From Akkermansia muciniphila (GTDB lineage: Bacteria; Verrucomicrobiota; Verrucomicrobiia; Verrucomicrobiales; V1-33): a stretch of DNA of 64,000 nt. The stretch covers positions 1 through 64,000 of the forward strand of contig CAMDJM010000007.1 of the NCBI GenBank assembly GCA_945900785.1, given 5' to 3'. The notes under the pieces are model-generated. The model saw only the letters and a list, made by a program, of their open reading frames with translations. It had not been told where the DNA came from and searched no databases. This document shows, piece by piece, positions 7,689-17,497 of this stretch; the stretch's first letter is position 1; every line of letters begins with the position of its first letter. A program made the translations under genes and the position numbers.

Positions 7689-7875
7689 GCACTGGTCGTT
7701 TTCCGGGTCACTCCAGGACCTGTGGAAGGAACCATCGCAGGCCTGGTTCTAACGGTCCGGAAGCGGACTGCACCCGGCAAAGGAGGGCCTGTAAAAGTTG
7801 AGTTGAAATTATCCGGGGGAAGTTCCAGGATGAAATTTTCCACCATCGCCATTAATCTTCTATCGTAAAATCTTT

Positions 7876-8601
7876 ATGAAAAAATATCTCGCAGAATTCT
7901 TTGGCACCTTCTGGCTCACCTTTGGGGGCTGCGGCAGTGCGGTGCTTGCTGCTAAATTTCTCGCGACTGAGGGAACCACCCCATTGAACCTAGGGATCGG
8001 ATTGGTGGGCGTCTCCCTGGCCTTTGGTCTCACTGTTTTGACCATGGCCTTTGCCATCGGCCATATTTCCGGCTGCCATCTGAATCCTGCGGTTTCCGTG
8101 GGCCTTTTTGTTGGCGGGCGTTTCAAGGGGGCTGAATTGCCTGGCTATATCCTTTCCCAGGTGTTGGGAAGTATCGTTGGAGCGGCGGTGCTTTACCTTA
8201 TCGCGAGCGGCAAGGCGGAGTTTACCGTGGCCGACGGCTTTGCTTCGAATGGTTATGGCGACCATTCGCCTGGAGGGTATTCCATGATGGCTGCCTTAGT
8301 GGCCGAGGTGGTTCTCACCTTTTTCTTCCTCCTGATTATCCTCGGTTCCACAGATGAGCGGGCTCCCAAGGGTTTTGCCCCCATCGCCATCGGTCTCGGT
8401 TTGACCCTGATCCATCTTATTGGGATTCCCGTGACAAATCTTTCGGTGAACCCTGCCCGCAGCACAGGTCCCGCCCTCTTTGTTGGCGGCTGGGCGGTTC
8501 AGCAATTGTGGCTCTTCTGGCTCGCCCCCATCGTTGGTGCTGCCCTGGCCGGCATCGTTTATCCGTTGATGGCGGGGAGGCCTGAAAAATCCGATTCCTA
8601 A
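7876..8601 (+). CDS. aqpZ: Aquaporin Z
   Basis: 241 aa, the usual length for the MIP family, with six membrane helices and two re-entrant loops. Both pore motifs are intact: HLNPAVS (Asn70-Pro-Ala) and SVNPARS (Asn192-Pro-Ala-Arg195). The selectivity-filter His (H180 in LTLIHLIG), a Thr at about 187 and Arg195 match the water-selective AqpZ pattern rather than glycerol facilitators. It mediates passive water flow across the inner membrane. It is monocistronic, with 274 bp upstream that includes a probable terminator for the preceding gene. Confidence 0.95.
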   Translation: MKKYLAEFFGTFWLTFGGCGSAVLAAKFLATEGTTPLNLGIGLVGVSLAFGLTVLTMAFAIGHISGCHLNPAVSVGLFVGGRFKGAELPGYILSQVLGSIVGAAVLYLIASGKAEFTVADGFASNGYGDHSPGGYSMMAALVAEVVLTFFFLLIILGSTDERAPKGFAPIAIGLGLTLIHLIGIPVTNLSVNPARSTGPALFVGGWAVQQLWLFWLAPIVGAALAGIVYPLMAGRPEKSDS

Positions 8602-8710
8602 TCCTGAGTTGGTTTTGAAGAACCCCGGCCAGCTATGCCAAACTGAATCCAAAGGTCACGGATCCGGATCCGATTGGCTTAAGTGCTACTCAAATTTCCA
8701 TCTTGCGCTT

Positions 8711-10363
8711 ATGTTTAAATTTATCGATTTTCGATCGTGCCGGTTATGTCTGGTGCTCCTGGTGGCCTTGTCGGGTTGTTCACAATATTCCTCGATCAAG
8801 ACCCTTCATCCCACCTATAAACCGGTGACCCCGGTAGGTAAATTGGTCGTCAAAGCCCTGACTCGCAGTCATAAGGAACCTTTGGTGGCCATGGGGGAAT
8901 ATCTGGAGGCGATAAAAACCTCTTCGCTCGAACTGCGCAGAAATCCTTCCGACGTTAACGCGATAAAGGATTATAACTTCGCGCTCAGCCGTCTCATGGG
9001 AACCCTCAGTGCCGCCAAACTCGATCCTTGGACGAAACCGCTCAAGGTGCCGGCTCCGGGTGGCGGGGAGTATGTTTTGACCCACCGGCTGGATCCGCGC
9101 CCACAGCGCAATCCGGCCTTGTATGACTTTACGCCCGCAGACCAATTTGACATCAGTGGCAGCTATGTGGCGGAGCGGAAAATCAAAGCTGGATTGGGTG
9201 CGCCGCTGGTGGCGGTCGGACGCAACAAGCTCGAAAATGCCAAGGAAATTTTCGCGATGGAGCGCACTTATTATGGCATTACCGCCACGGCCCGCTTTGA
9301 GGGTTCCAACCGTTGCCTGGTTTCATTTGAAGACCCGCTGGATACGGAGTCGACCCGGATGGATGGACATACTTATCCCTTGGCGGCCGATTTCACGGTG
9401 CCTCTGGCAGTCATGCTGGATCAGGAAAATCCCAAAAAATTGGAGCTTTCGCGTCTGCTGAATCCCCAGAAATACGCCCAGACGGCCAAAATCGCCCGGC
9501 TTCAACCCTTTGACCCCTCCAAGCGGGTGGTGCTCTGCGTCCACGGCCTGATGGATACCCCCGCGACCTGGACCCCGCTCATTAATACCCTCCGCTCCGA
9601 TCCGGAAATTAGAAAGCGCTATCAGTTCTGGTTTTACAGCTACCCCAGCGGCTATCCTTATCAATACTCGGCCGCCATCCTGCGCCAGCAGTTGGATGCC
9701 ATTGAAAAGCGCTATCCGCTCCAGAGGAAAATGGTCATTATTGGGCACAGCATGGGTGGCATGATCAGCCGGCTGATGGTCACCGACTCCGGTGATAAAG
9801 TCTGGAACAATTTTTTTGACAAGCCACCCGCTGAAATAGGCCTCTCCCCGGAAACCAGGAAACTCATGACCGATGCGTTCGTTTTCGGGCATCGTGAGGA
9901 AATCAGCCGGGCCATCTTCATCGCCGCGCCTCATCAGGGAGCGGATCTGGCCGCTGGCTGGCTGGGAAGATTGGGCACAAAACTGGTGAAAAGTCCGATC
10001 ACGCTGCTCAAGGCTGGCAGTGAGGTGCTGGGCACTCTTACTCCTTCCTTCGGTGGCGGGAAACCAGTCAAAATACCCAACAGCGTGGATACGCTTTCTC
10101 CCAATAACCGCTTCGTGAAACTGATCAACACCATCCCGATCAACCCGAAAATCCCCTACCACTCCATCATTGGTGACCGTGGCAAGGGCGGCAACCCGGA
10201 TCACACCAAGCCGATGAGCAGCGATGGGTTTGTTCCTTATTGGAGCAGTCATCTCGAGGGTGCCAAATCGGAATTGATCGTTCCCTCGGGCCATAGTGCC
10301 CACCAAAACCCCCAGGCCATCGCCGAAGTCCGCCGCATTCTGCTCCTCAACGCGGAGCAGTGA
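8711..10363 (+). CDS. Alpha/beta-hydrolase lipoprotein
   Basis: 550 aa from ATG 8711, chosen because it directly precedes a lipoprotein signal peptide with lipobox ALSGC (Cys23); the frame stays open to 8609. The C-terminal half is a lipase/acyltransferase-like alpha/beta hydrolase with oxyanion strand VVLCVHGLMDTPATW (about 273-287) and nucleophile elbow GHSMGG (about 345-350, Ser347). A late His in PSGHSAH (near 530) is a plausible catalytic residue. The N-terminal 270 residues have no recognised domain. It is probably an envelope-anchored esterase or lipase; the substrate is unknown. Confidence 0.75.
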   Translation: MFKFIDFRSCRLCLVLLVALSGCSQYSSIKTLHPTYKPVTPVGKLVVKALTRSHKEPLVAMGEYLEAIKTSSLELRRNPSDVNAIKDYNFALSRLMGTLSAAKLDPWTKPLKVPAPGGGEYVLTHRLDPRPQRNPALYDFTPADQFDISGSYVAERKIKAGLGAPLVAVGRNKLENAKEIFAMERTYYGITATARFEGSNRCLVSFEDPLDTESTRMDGHTYPLAADFTVPLAVMLDQENPKKLELSRLLNPQKYAQTAKIARLQPFDPSKRVVLCVHGLMDTPATWTPLINTLRSDPEIRKRYQFWFYSYPSGYPYQYSAAILRQQLDAIEKRYPLQRKMVIIGHSMGGMISRLMVTDSGDKVWNNFFDKPPAEIGLSPETRKLMTDAFVFGHREEISRAIFIAAPHQGADLAAGWLGRLGTKLVKSPITLLKAGSEVLGTLTPSFGGGKPVKIPNSVDTLSPNNRFVKLINTIPINPKIPYHSIIGDRGKGGNPDHTKPMSSDGFVPYWSSHLEGAKSELIVPSGHSAHQNPQAIAEVRRILLLNAEQ

Positions 10364-10627
10364 ATCCGATGGTTCGCCCGTGTGGAGAGTAAACGCAGAG
10401 GGTCATCTCCCCTGCCCATCTGTGGCAAAAGTCATGGGTCCTGCTTCACGGCTTGCTCCAAGCCCCGGGATAGGTCCCTGGCTGGGCCGCTGCTTCGGGT
10501 GGCAGAAAGGTGAGCCGTGACTCCAAGGATCGGAGCGAAAAAACCAAAGAGATGCACATCCCTGTGAAAATGAAAAATGAGCCAATGGCATCCGGGTTCA
10601 TGGCCAGGACGGGCATTGCCAGGCGGG

Positions 10628-13492
10628 CTACTTGCTGAAGTTGGGGTGCTTGGGATCGCCCATGGATTCCAGGTAGGCGAGGAGGTCGGCGATTTCTGCC
10701 TCATTCAAGGTGTTGAGCAGGCCGGGGGGCATGATGGAGGTTTTGGATAGTTCCCGTGATTTGAGATCGGCTTTTTCGAGGGTCACGGTGGTCGTGGTGT
10801 CGAAAGGATTGGTCATGACGACGATCTTTTCGTTGTTTTCCTGGCTGATCCGGCCGGCGGTGACGGAGCCGTCCTTCAGGGTGAAAACGGTCATCATGAA
10901 CTGCTCGGAGACGACCTTCGAGGGCTCGGCGATGGATTCCAGGAGGTCCTGGCGCTTGAAGCGGGTGGCGACATTGGTGAGGTCAGGTCCGGCGGCACCG
11001 CCTTCATCACCGTAGCGGTGACAGAGGATGCACTGGGCGGCTTCGAAGCTGGCTTTCCCCTTGGCAAAATCGCGGCCCTTGCCGGCCTGGGCGAGGACGG
11101 GTTGCAGGTCTGCGGTGGTCCATTCCCTGACCAGCTTCCGGGGTTCGGTGGGGGCCTTGACCACGGGGGCTACTTTGGTGACATCGCCCAGGGCAACGAG
11201 TTCCGCCGGCGACATGGTGGCCTTGGCCTCGGCCAAGGCGTTTTTCCGGAATCCGCCAAAGCTGGAGCCATTGTTGAAATTGATCCCGGCATCCGTGAAC
11301 CACTGCGTGACCTGCAAGGGATGTTGTTTGGACTGGCCGTCATTCCACCAGGAGAAGTAATCCCGGCGGAGATTTTCCGTCCAGCCGGTTTTGATATTCC
11401 GCAGGGCCACCACGTAGGTGATCTGCTCCTCCTGGGTGGGGGCGGCACGCAGCAGGGCCACGGTGCGGGCCACGCTGTTGGGGGCATTCAGGGCCAGGAG
11501 GATCTGGCTCAGCTCGCGGTTGGCGAATTCTGTTTTCGCCGGATAGAGCGGATCCAGCTCAGCGGTCAAAGCGCTGGCCACTTCCCCGGCAGGGATTCCC
11601 TGGCGGGCGAGGGAGACTTCGATGACGCGCAGCTTGTTCAGGGTCTGTTCTTCTGTCAGGCCCGCGAAGGGGAAAGCACGGAGCGCCTTGAAAACATCGG
11701 CCTGGGTGTCGGAGGGGCCGAGCCTGACCAAGGCGAGCAGGGCGGTGAAGGCAGCATCCGGCTGGCGCTCCGCAAGGGCTTTCGCCTGCCATCCGGAGAC
11801 GGGATTCCGCTCCACCGCGAGGCGGGCGGCATAACGGATAGAGTGGTCCGGGCTGGCGAGGTGCGGCCAGGCAAAGGCAAGCGCCGCAGGATCCGGCAGC
11901 ACATTGAAGGCCTCCAACTGATGGCGCAGGGCCCGGGCTGTTTTTCCTTCCTGGTCACTCAAGCCGGCGGCGGCAAGCGGGGTGGCGGCTTCGTTGCCGG
12001 TGTAGGTGACGCGGAAGAGTTCCGCCTGGGTGCCACGGCCGCCGATGGTAAAATACATGGAACCATCGGCCCCGATCAGGACATCCGTGAGATTGAGCGG
12101 CACCTTGCCCGCCTTGCCCTTGAGCGATTTGGGGGCTACGAAGTTTTCCCACGATCCGGTATAGCTGGCACCCTTGGGAGTCAGGTGCACCGCGATGAGG
12201 CGGCCGTAGGTCCAGTCGCAGATGTAAAAGGCCTTCTGATACTTGGCAGGGAATTCCGCCCCGGTGCCAAAGACCACGCCGGTGGGGCAACCGATGCCGA
12301 TATTCACCGCCGCCGGCAGGCTGTCAGGATAATACTCCGGCCACTTGGCGCTGCCTTCACGGTAGCCATGGTCACCGCCGCGCACCGCATGGAAGGCCCG
12401 CACCGGGCGATACCACGGATTGCCCCAATCCCATTCCATATCACTATCAAATCCAAACAATTCAGCATCGGCATTGAAGGCGATGTCATAGTTATTGCGC
12501 TGACCGGAGGAATACAGCTCGGCATTCTTCCCGTCCAGGTCCATGCGCAGCACATAGCCCCCCGGGGGCTGGGCTCCCGCCCCGAAGCCGTTCCCGTCTT
12601 CCATCCGCTTCAGGGCGAGGTCATCGCCATAATTCCGGTGGGGTGAGGTAGGCATGAGGTCCTTGGGGACTCCGGTGAAATTTCCACAGACGGCATATAA
12701 CATGCGGTCTGCGCCCAAAACCAAGGCGTGCGCCCCATGCTCGCCGGATCCCCCCTCCCAGGCCCGGAGAAACTCCACGTCATCATAACTGTCGTTGCCC
12801 TTGGTATCCCGGCAGCGGTAGAGGCCAAAGCCCTTGCTGCCCGTGCCGTTGAGGTAGAGCACGTTATCCACAAACAGCATCCCCATGGTTTCCGAGACGG
12901 GGATCGTCAGGATTTCATCCTTGACGCTTTTGCCATCCTGCAGGGTCACCCGGGTGATCGGCTGGCTGCCCTGGCCACCCAGGAGCAGGCGGCCCCTGGG
13001 GTCCTGTGCCATGCAAATCCACGAGCCATTCCTGCCGCCATCTGCTTGCAGCACATGTTCCACCTTGAAGCCGGGCAGGGTATCCAGCACCGCGCCCGGA
13101 TCTTCCGTCAGCAACCCGGCATCGCCGGCAGAGGAACCATCCGCCGGCCCATAGGTGGCCTTCAGGATCACCAAATGCTTTCCAGCGGGCGAAGCGATCA
13201 CAAGGCGCTCACCCTCGGAGGCTTCCCTGGTAAATTTCTCATCACCTGTCTGGAATTCCACCGTCAGCTTTTTCGGCACGCCAGGGGCGGTATCGCCAAA
13301 CAAATCATTCCCCGCGGTGATGGAAAGGCTCTCGTCCTTCACCGCTGCCGATACCTTGGTGGTCACATCCGTGACCTTTTTGGCAGCCAGGGCAAAATCA
13401 GTGGAAAGCAGCGTCGCCGCCACCACCGCCGCAAAAGGGCGGGACAAACGGAACGAAAGCTGAACGCAACGGGGACGGGCGGATGGAGACAT
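10628..13492 (-). CDS. PVC-type membrane-bound dehydrogenase/haem-binding (cytochrome c-like) protein
   Basis: 954 aa from ATG 13492 (a TTG 39 bp upstream is also in frame), with a signal peptide through about residue 36. Residues about 130-520 form a sugar-dehydrogenase-like beta-propeller typical of PVC membrane-bound dehydrogenases (TIGR02604), with blocks such as GSWICMAQDPRGRLLLGGQG and SSGQRNNYDIAFNADAELFG. A HEAT-like helical middle follows. The C-terminal haem domain (TIGR02603-like) has CILCH near residue 820 and ends in a segment with MPPGLLNTL, the expected distal Met ligand. The family occurs mainly in Planctomycetes and Verrucomicrobia and is thought to oxidise sugars or alcohols in the periplasm. 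The gene faces the hydrolase lipoprotein tail to tail, 264 bp apart. Confidence 0.85.
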   Translation of the reverse strand: MSPSARPRCVQLSFRLSRPFAAVVAATLLSTDFALAAKKVTDVTTKVSAAVKDESLSITAGNDLFGDTAPGVPKKLTVEFQTGDEKFTREASEGERLVIASPAGKHLVILKATYGPADGSSAGDAGLLTEDPGAVLDTLPGFKVEHVLQADGGRNGSWICMAQDPRGRLLLGGQGSQPITRVTLQDGKSVKDEILTIPVSETMGMLFVDNVLYLNGTGSKGFGLYRCRDTKGNDSYDDVEFLRAWEGGSGEHGAHALVLGADRMLYAVCGNFTGVPKDLMPTSPHRNYGDDLALKRMEDGNGFGAGAQPPGGYVLRMDLDGKNAELYSSGQRNNYDIAFNADAELFGFDSDMEWDWGNPWYRPVRAFHAVRGGDHGYREGSAKWPEYYPDSLPAAVNIGIGCPTGVVFGTGAEFPAKYQKAFYICDWTYGRLIAVHLTPKGASYTGSWENFVAPKSLKGKAGKVPLNLTDVLIGADGSMYFTIGGRGTQAELFRVTYTGNEAATPLAAAGLSDQEGKTARALRHQLEAFNVLPDPAALAFAWPHLASPDHSIRYAARLAVERNPVSGWQAKALAERQPDAAFTALLALVRLGPSDTQADVFKALRAFPFAGLTEEQTLNKLRVIEVSLARQGIPAGEVASALTAELDPLYPAKTEFANRELSQILLALNAPNSVARTVALLRAAPTQEEQITYVVALRNIKTGWTENLRRDYFSWWNDGQSKQHPLQVTQWFTDAGINFNNGSSFGGFRKNALAEAKATMSPAELVALGDVTKVAPVVKAPTEPRKLVREWTTADLQPVLAQAGKGRDFAKGKASFEAAQCILCHRYGDEGGAAGPDLTNVATRFKRQDLLESIAEPSKVVSEQFMMTVFTLKDGSVTAGRISQENNEKIVVMTNPFDTTTTVTLEKADLKSRELSKTSIMPPGLLNTLNEAEIADLLAYLESMGDPKHPNFSK

Positions 13493-13661
13493 GAAATGAA
13501 TGGGAAGAGATGGGATCTTCGAACGCACCAAACCCGGGCATGTTTCACGAATCGGGCGTTAATGCCGCCGCCCAAGGGAGGGCCATGGAAGGAATGGGGA
13601 GAAATCCGAGGTGGCTAAACTGGCGGTGGCGCGCAGGGCCGAGCCAGATCTGGCGGGGGGA

Positions 13662-14624
13662 TTACTGTATTTTAGCAGAGTAAGACATAAATGCGCTGTG
13701 GGAAGTGGTGGCCCACTCCAGCACCGCAGCGGGGGTGAGTTGCTGCCAGTCTCCCTGGGGGGCGCGGCAGGGGGGCATTGTTGCTCCCTCCGGAGCCCAG
13801 ATGGCGGGATCCGTGGGACCGAACAGGAGGTGGCATGACACCCCGCAGGCGGCGGCGAGGTGACTGATACCGCTGTCATGTCCGAAAAAGGCCCGGCAGG
13901 GCCGGAGCCGCTGGGCCAGGAAGGTCAGGTCCAGATCATGGAGGGATTCCCAGGGCAAGCCGCTGCGCTCCAGATCGCGGTGCAGGCCTGGCAGGATACC
14001 AGCTTCCACTTCCCCGGTGATCACCAGCCAACGGCAGGCCGGGCGGAGGCGCTGCAGCTCCGGCAGCACCATGAGCCAGCGCTCCAAGGGCCAGTTTTTA
14101 CGGGCACTGCCGCTGCCAGGATGAAAGGCGATGAGGTTGGATTCCGGCGGTGTGGTGCAGTCTTCGAACAAGCAGAAAGGAGGAGCAGGGTGGGCTTCCC
14201 GGGCCCAAAGGGGCAGGCCTGCTGACAATTGCTGTGCGGCAGGGCCTGGGCCGCTGCAGCGTGCGTCTGCCTGATGGAAGTCCGCCACCCCGCAGCGGCG
14301 GATTTGTTCCTGGAATACGCCATCAGGATCCGGCACCCAACTGACGACGGCATCGAAACCGCCCAGCCACTGCTGCCACGAAGGGGAGAGGCCACCTCCC
14401 GCGACGGTGAGCCCGGTGGCGTCCGGCGCATTCAGAGCCCGCCATCCTGACACGATGCCAAAGTCCCGGGCAAAACGGCCGTAGGCGGGACGGGTGAGCA
14501 GTTCGAGGTGGCCTGCGGCACGGCGCAATTGCTGGAGCGCGGGCAAGGTGAGGATGAAATCGCCGAGGGCTCCCCCACGCACGGCGAGGATGCGGCGGAC
14601 TGATGCTGAATCCACGCGGGACAT
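13662..14624 (-). CDS. Glycosyltransferase family 9 (heptosyltransferase-like)
   Basis: 320 aa, last gene of a six-gene minus-strand operon, starting 4 bp after the thiL stop (ATG 14624). N-terminal ILAVRGGALGDFILTLPALQ is the GT9 acceptor-side Rossmann motif. The C-terminal donor site shows AFHPGSGSARKNWPLERW and FFGHDSGISHLAAACGV, then LFGPTDPAIWAP. The family transfers heptose or related sugars to LPS core on the cytosolic face. The exact acceptor cannot be read from sequence, and the catalytic Asp equivalent lies near GGALGD. Confidence 0.85.
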   Translation of the reverse strand: MSRVDSASVRRILAVRGGALGDFILTLPALQQLRRAAGHLELLTRPAYGRFARDFGIVSGWRALNAPDATGLTVAGGGLSPSWQQWLGGFDAVVSWVPDPDGVFQEQIRRCGVADFHQADARCSGPGPAAQQLSAGLPLWAREAHPAPPFCLFEDCTTPPESNLIAFHPGSGSARKNWPLERWLMVLPELQRLRPACRWLVITGEVEAGILPGLHRDLERSGLPWESLHDLDLTFLAQRLRPCRAFFGHDSGISHLAAACGVSCHLLFGPTDPAIWAPEGATMPPCRAPQGDWQQLTPAAVLEWATTSHSAFMSYSAKIQ

Positions 14625-14628
14625 CTGG

Positions 14629-15543
14629 CTAGCCGGGGGCAAAGTGATCCCAGCCGCCTGACAATTCCGGCTGGCGGTGGCCGGCTGGAGTAATGCGCCC
14701 GATGCGGCTCAAGGGCAGGCCCCGGAAGGCACCAGGCCAGGCCTTGGCCAGCCCTGCCCAGCGGGCTTCCGGAAGGGTGAAGAGGAGTTCGTAGTCCTCG
14801 CCATCGGTGAGAGCCTGGGCAGGAGTCGCGCCCTCACGCAGGGGAAGGCTGGATAAATCCAGCTCCCACCCAACCTTCCCTGCGGCTGCGAGACGCGGCA
14901 GATCCCTGGCCAGGCCATCACTCAGATCCATCATGGCCGTGGGAGGATAGTGTTGCACGAGCCATTGGGCTTCCCGCAGGCGGGGAGTAAAATTCAGATG
15001 CCAGCCGCTGGCGAAACTATTGCCCAACTGGCCGGTGACCACGAGGCAATCCCCCTCCGCCGCCCCACAGCGGAGCACTGCGTCCTTCTCCCTGACTTCC
15101 CCGGTGAGTGCGATGGAAATAACCACAGGGGCTCCGGGCGGGGCGGAGGAGGTTTCGCCGCCCGCCAGGCCCACCCCCCAGAGCACAGCCGCCTGACTCA
15201 GGCCGGCGTAGAGCGCTTCCACCCAGGAAAAGGGAAGATCCGCTGGCAGGACGAGGGTGATGAGCGCTTCGCAGGGACTGCCGCCCATGCTGGCAATATC
15301 GCTGACCGCCCGGGCGAGCGCCTTGCGGCCGACGGCGGCAGGAGACATGGCCCGGTTGAAGTGCACCTTCTCCACCATGGCGTCGGCTTTGAATAACTGT
15401 AGCAAGTCAGCTCCGGGAATGCGGATGATGGCGCAATCATCGCCGGGACCGATGTGGGTGCGGGCGCTCGAGGGCAGCCCACGCGTGAGCCGCGCGACCA
15501 GTTCATCCTCCGGCGGTAGCGGATCAGTGCGGGATTTTTTCAA
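14629..15543 (-). CDS. thiL: Thiamine-monophosphate kinase
   Basis: 304 aa from the TTG at 15543, which overlaps the preceding CPBP gene's 3' end by 20 nt; no ATG lies at a sensible place, and upstream in-frame Met codons fall deep inside the CPBP gene. ThiL phosphorylates thiamine-P to thiamine-PP using ATP. AIR-synthase-fold motifs are clear: HIGPGDDCAII, KADAMVEKVHF, ARAVSDIASMGGSP, LAGGETSSAP, MMDLSDGLARDLPRLA and LTDGEDYELLFTLP. The length is near the usual 310-330 aa. No other thiamine gene is nearby. Confidence 0.9.
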   Translation of the reverse strand: MKKSRTDPLPPEDELVARLTRGLPSSARTHIGPGDDCAIIRIPGADLLQLFKADAMVEKVHFNRAMSPAAVGRKALARAVSDIASMGGSPCEALITLVLPADLPFSWVEALYAGLSQAAVLWGVGLAGGETSSAPPGAPVVISIALTGEVREKDAVLRCGAAEGDCLVVTGQLGNSFASGWHLNFTPRLREAQWLVQHYPPTAMMDLSDGLARDLPRLAAAGKVGWELDLSSLPLREGATPAQALTDGEDYELLFTLPEARWAGLAKAWPGAFRGLPLSRIGRITPAGHRQPELSGGWDHFAPG

Positions 15544-16465
15544 GGTGTTTGGTGATTTCCGGAAGGTTGAACATGATGGCCACCTGACACAAATTAAAGG
15601 CTGCATGCATGCACATGGGGACCAGCAGGTTTTTCGATTGCTCATAGGCTGCCGTAAAAAGCAACCCGAGGCAGGTGAGGGGCAGCAGGCTCATGGCATT
15701 GGCATGCACCACCCCAAAAAACAGGGAGGACCCCAGGGCGGCATAAGTCCAGTGGGTGTAGCGCCGGGCCACGCTGTAGAGAAAACCCCGGAAAATCAAT
15801 TCCTCCATGAAGGGTGCGCCAATGCCGACACTGAGCACGGCCAGCCACTTGGTGAGAGCATCCGGCGTGGCCTGCAGGGCGGTGACGATCATCTGCGGAG
15901 AAGCTTCCTTCAAGCCGAGCAGCTTCAAGACGAAGGGCATGGTCAGACCGGTCAGGACGAGAATAGCGATGGTTCCTGGCAGGATCCACCCCAGCGCCCA
16001 GAGCGGCACCATGGGCAGGGGCTGGCGCTTCAATCCGAAGATCCGGACCAGATTGAAGCCGCGTCCGACTTTTAGATAAAAGAGCAACAGGCCGCCCATG
16101 CCCAGTTGGAAGGCCAATTGGACGGTCATCATCCTGGGCGAGAGTTCGAAGGCTTTGGCTGACTCCGGATCGATGGCCATGGGGCCCATGAGAAGACTCA
16201 ACAGAAGCACTGTGCCCAGGGCGACCCAGCCATCGGCCGCTTTCCATTGGCGCAGGGGAATGCCTGTTTCGCCCGCGCCGGGGGGCAATGGGGGTGGGAG
16301 GGAAACATCCAAAAAGCTCCACGCCGGGAGGGCATCCTCGTGGGGGATGATGGCGTGGCGGGGACGTGGCCGGAACCAAACCTGCCATGCCAGCAGGGCC
16401 AGGGGCACGGACACCAGGATCCAGGCCAGGGCGAGAAGAAGCAAGTGATGTTCGGCAGCGGTCAT
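15524..16465 (-). CDS. CPBP (CAAX/Abi) family intramembrane protease
   Basis: 313 aa with about eight membrane helices. Glutamate-rich motif MEELIFRGFLY and motif FFGVVHAN are the CPBP/Rce1-type metal and active-site signatures. A third motif (LLVPMCMHAAFNL) carries a conserved His. The family cleaves prenylated or other membrane substrates, or acts as a bacteriocin-immunity protein; the substrate here is unknown. It starts 9 bp after sppA and overlaps thiL by 20 nt, so it is translated within the operon. Confidence 0.85.
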   Translation of the reverse strand: MTAAEHHLLLLALAWILVSVPLALLAWQVWFRPRPRHAIIPHEDALPAWSFLDVSLPPPLPPGAGETGIPLRQWKAADGWVALGTVLLLSLLMGPMAIDPESAKAFELSPRMMTVQLAFQLGMGGLLLFYLKVGRGFNLVRIFGLKRQPLPMVPLWALGWILPGTIAILVLTGLTMPFVLKLLGLKEASPQMIVTALQATPDALTKWLAVLSVGIGAPFMEELIFRGFLYSVARRYTHWTYAALGSSLFFGVVHANAMSLLPLTCLGLLFTAAYEQSKNLLVPMCMHAAFNLCQVAIMFNLPEITKHLEKIPH

Positions 16466-16474
16466 GAAGATCAG

Positions 16475-17482
16475 TTATGGAAGGAGCGATTCCGGCAGCA
16501 AATAACAACGCCCCGGATGCAGCCGCGGCAGGAGGCGGTCGGCGACATCGATTTCCAGCCGGGGCGTTTCCGCAGAGGCTTTGGCCAGGAGGGAAGGCAG
16601 GCTGATGAGAGGCGCGGGGCGGGTGTATTTAATAACGGCGGCATCCTTCAGGCCGGCGAGGTCCCGGGCTTCCTGCCAGGCATCCTCCAGGTAGCCGGTG
16701 CGGTCCACCAGCTTGAGCGCCACGGCATCGGCCCCACTGATAATGCGTCCATCGGCGATCCCGTTTTTGAGGGTTTCCAGCGGAATGCTGCGGGCCGTGG
16801 AAACGATCGTCACAAAGCGCTCGTAGGTTTGCGTGACCATGTTTTGCACGTAGGATTCCTCCTCCGGGGTCATCTCCCGGTGGCCGCCGAGGGCGTCCTT
16901 GAAGGCTCCGCTGCGGAAGACGCGGGTTTTGACGCCGATCTTGTCCATGATGCCGGCGTAGCCAAGGGACTGGATGATCACGCCGATGCTGCCGGTCCAG
17001 GTGTTGACATTGGCGATGATCTTGCGGGCTCCGCAGGAAACGTAATAACCGCCGCTGGCCGCCATGCTATCCATGTAAACCACGACCGGCTTGCGGTCAT
17101 TGGCCTGCTTCACGGCGTGGTAGATGGTGTCGGAGGCGGTGACTTCGCCGCCGGGACTATCAATCCGCAGGACGATGGCTTTGACCCGGCTGTCTGCGAG
17201 GGCCTGATCAAGGGCCTGCTTCATTTCACTGACTAAACTGGAGCCGCCCTTGTCCTCGTCAGAACTGATCACGCCAGTGAGATCGATCTGGACGATGCGG
17301 GGCCCATGGCTGCTGTCGCCAGCAGCAGGCTGCAGGAGGAGTTGCTGGAAGGCGTGGGGCTCCTGCACCACGTCAGCGGATTTGCCAAAGAGCATGCCGG
17401 ACAGCAGCACGTTGCCCATCAGGCTCAGCACCAGCACCACCAATGTCAGAATACCCAGACAGCCAAGGACCTGTTTTCTCAT
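16475..17482 (-). CDS. sppA: Signal peptide peptidase SppA (short, 36K type)
   Basis: 335 aa with an N-terminal membrane anchor (LGCLGILTLVVLVLSLMGNV) and one S49 peptidase domain. The catalytic Ser lies in MDSMAASGGYYV and the general-base Lys in FRSGAFKDALGG; substrate-groove motif RIDSPGGEVTASD is present. SppA degrades released signal peptides in the membrane. This is the single-domain form seen in many bacteria, not the double-domain E. coli form. It starts 15 bp after tilS and is followed after 9 bp by the CPBP protease. Confidence 0.93.
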   Translation of the reverse strand: MRKQVLGCLGILTLVVLVLSLMGNVLLSGMLFGKSADVVQEPHAFQQLLLQPAAGDSSHGPRIVQIDLTGVISSDEDKGGSSLVSEMKQALDQALADSRVKAIVLRIDSPGGEVTASDTIYHAVKQANDRKPVVVYMDSMAASGGYYVSCGARKIIANVNTWTGSIGVIIQSLGYAGIMDKIGVKTRVFRSGAFKDALGGHREMTPEEESYVQNMVTQTYERFVTIVSTARSIPLETLKNGIADGRIISGADAVALKLVDRTGYLEDAWQEARDLAGLKDAAVIKYTRPAPLISLPSLLAKASAETPRLEIDVADRLLPRLHPGRCYLLPESLLP

Positions 17483-17497
17483 AAGGCGGGCAGGGTA

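Noticed and set aside
11018-12646. Long open frame (542 codons) on + strand
   Set aside because: It lies antisense to the PVC haem protein gene. Its product is low-complexity Gly/Arg-rich, as expected for antisense frames in GC-rich DNA.
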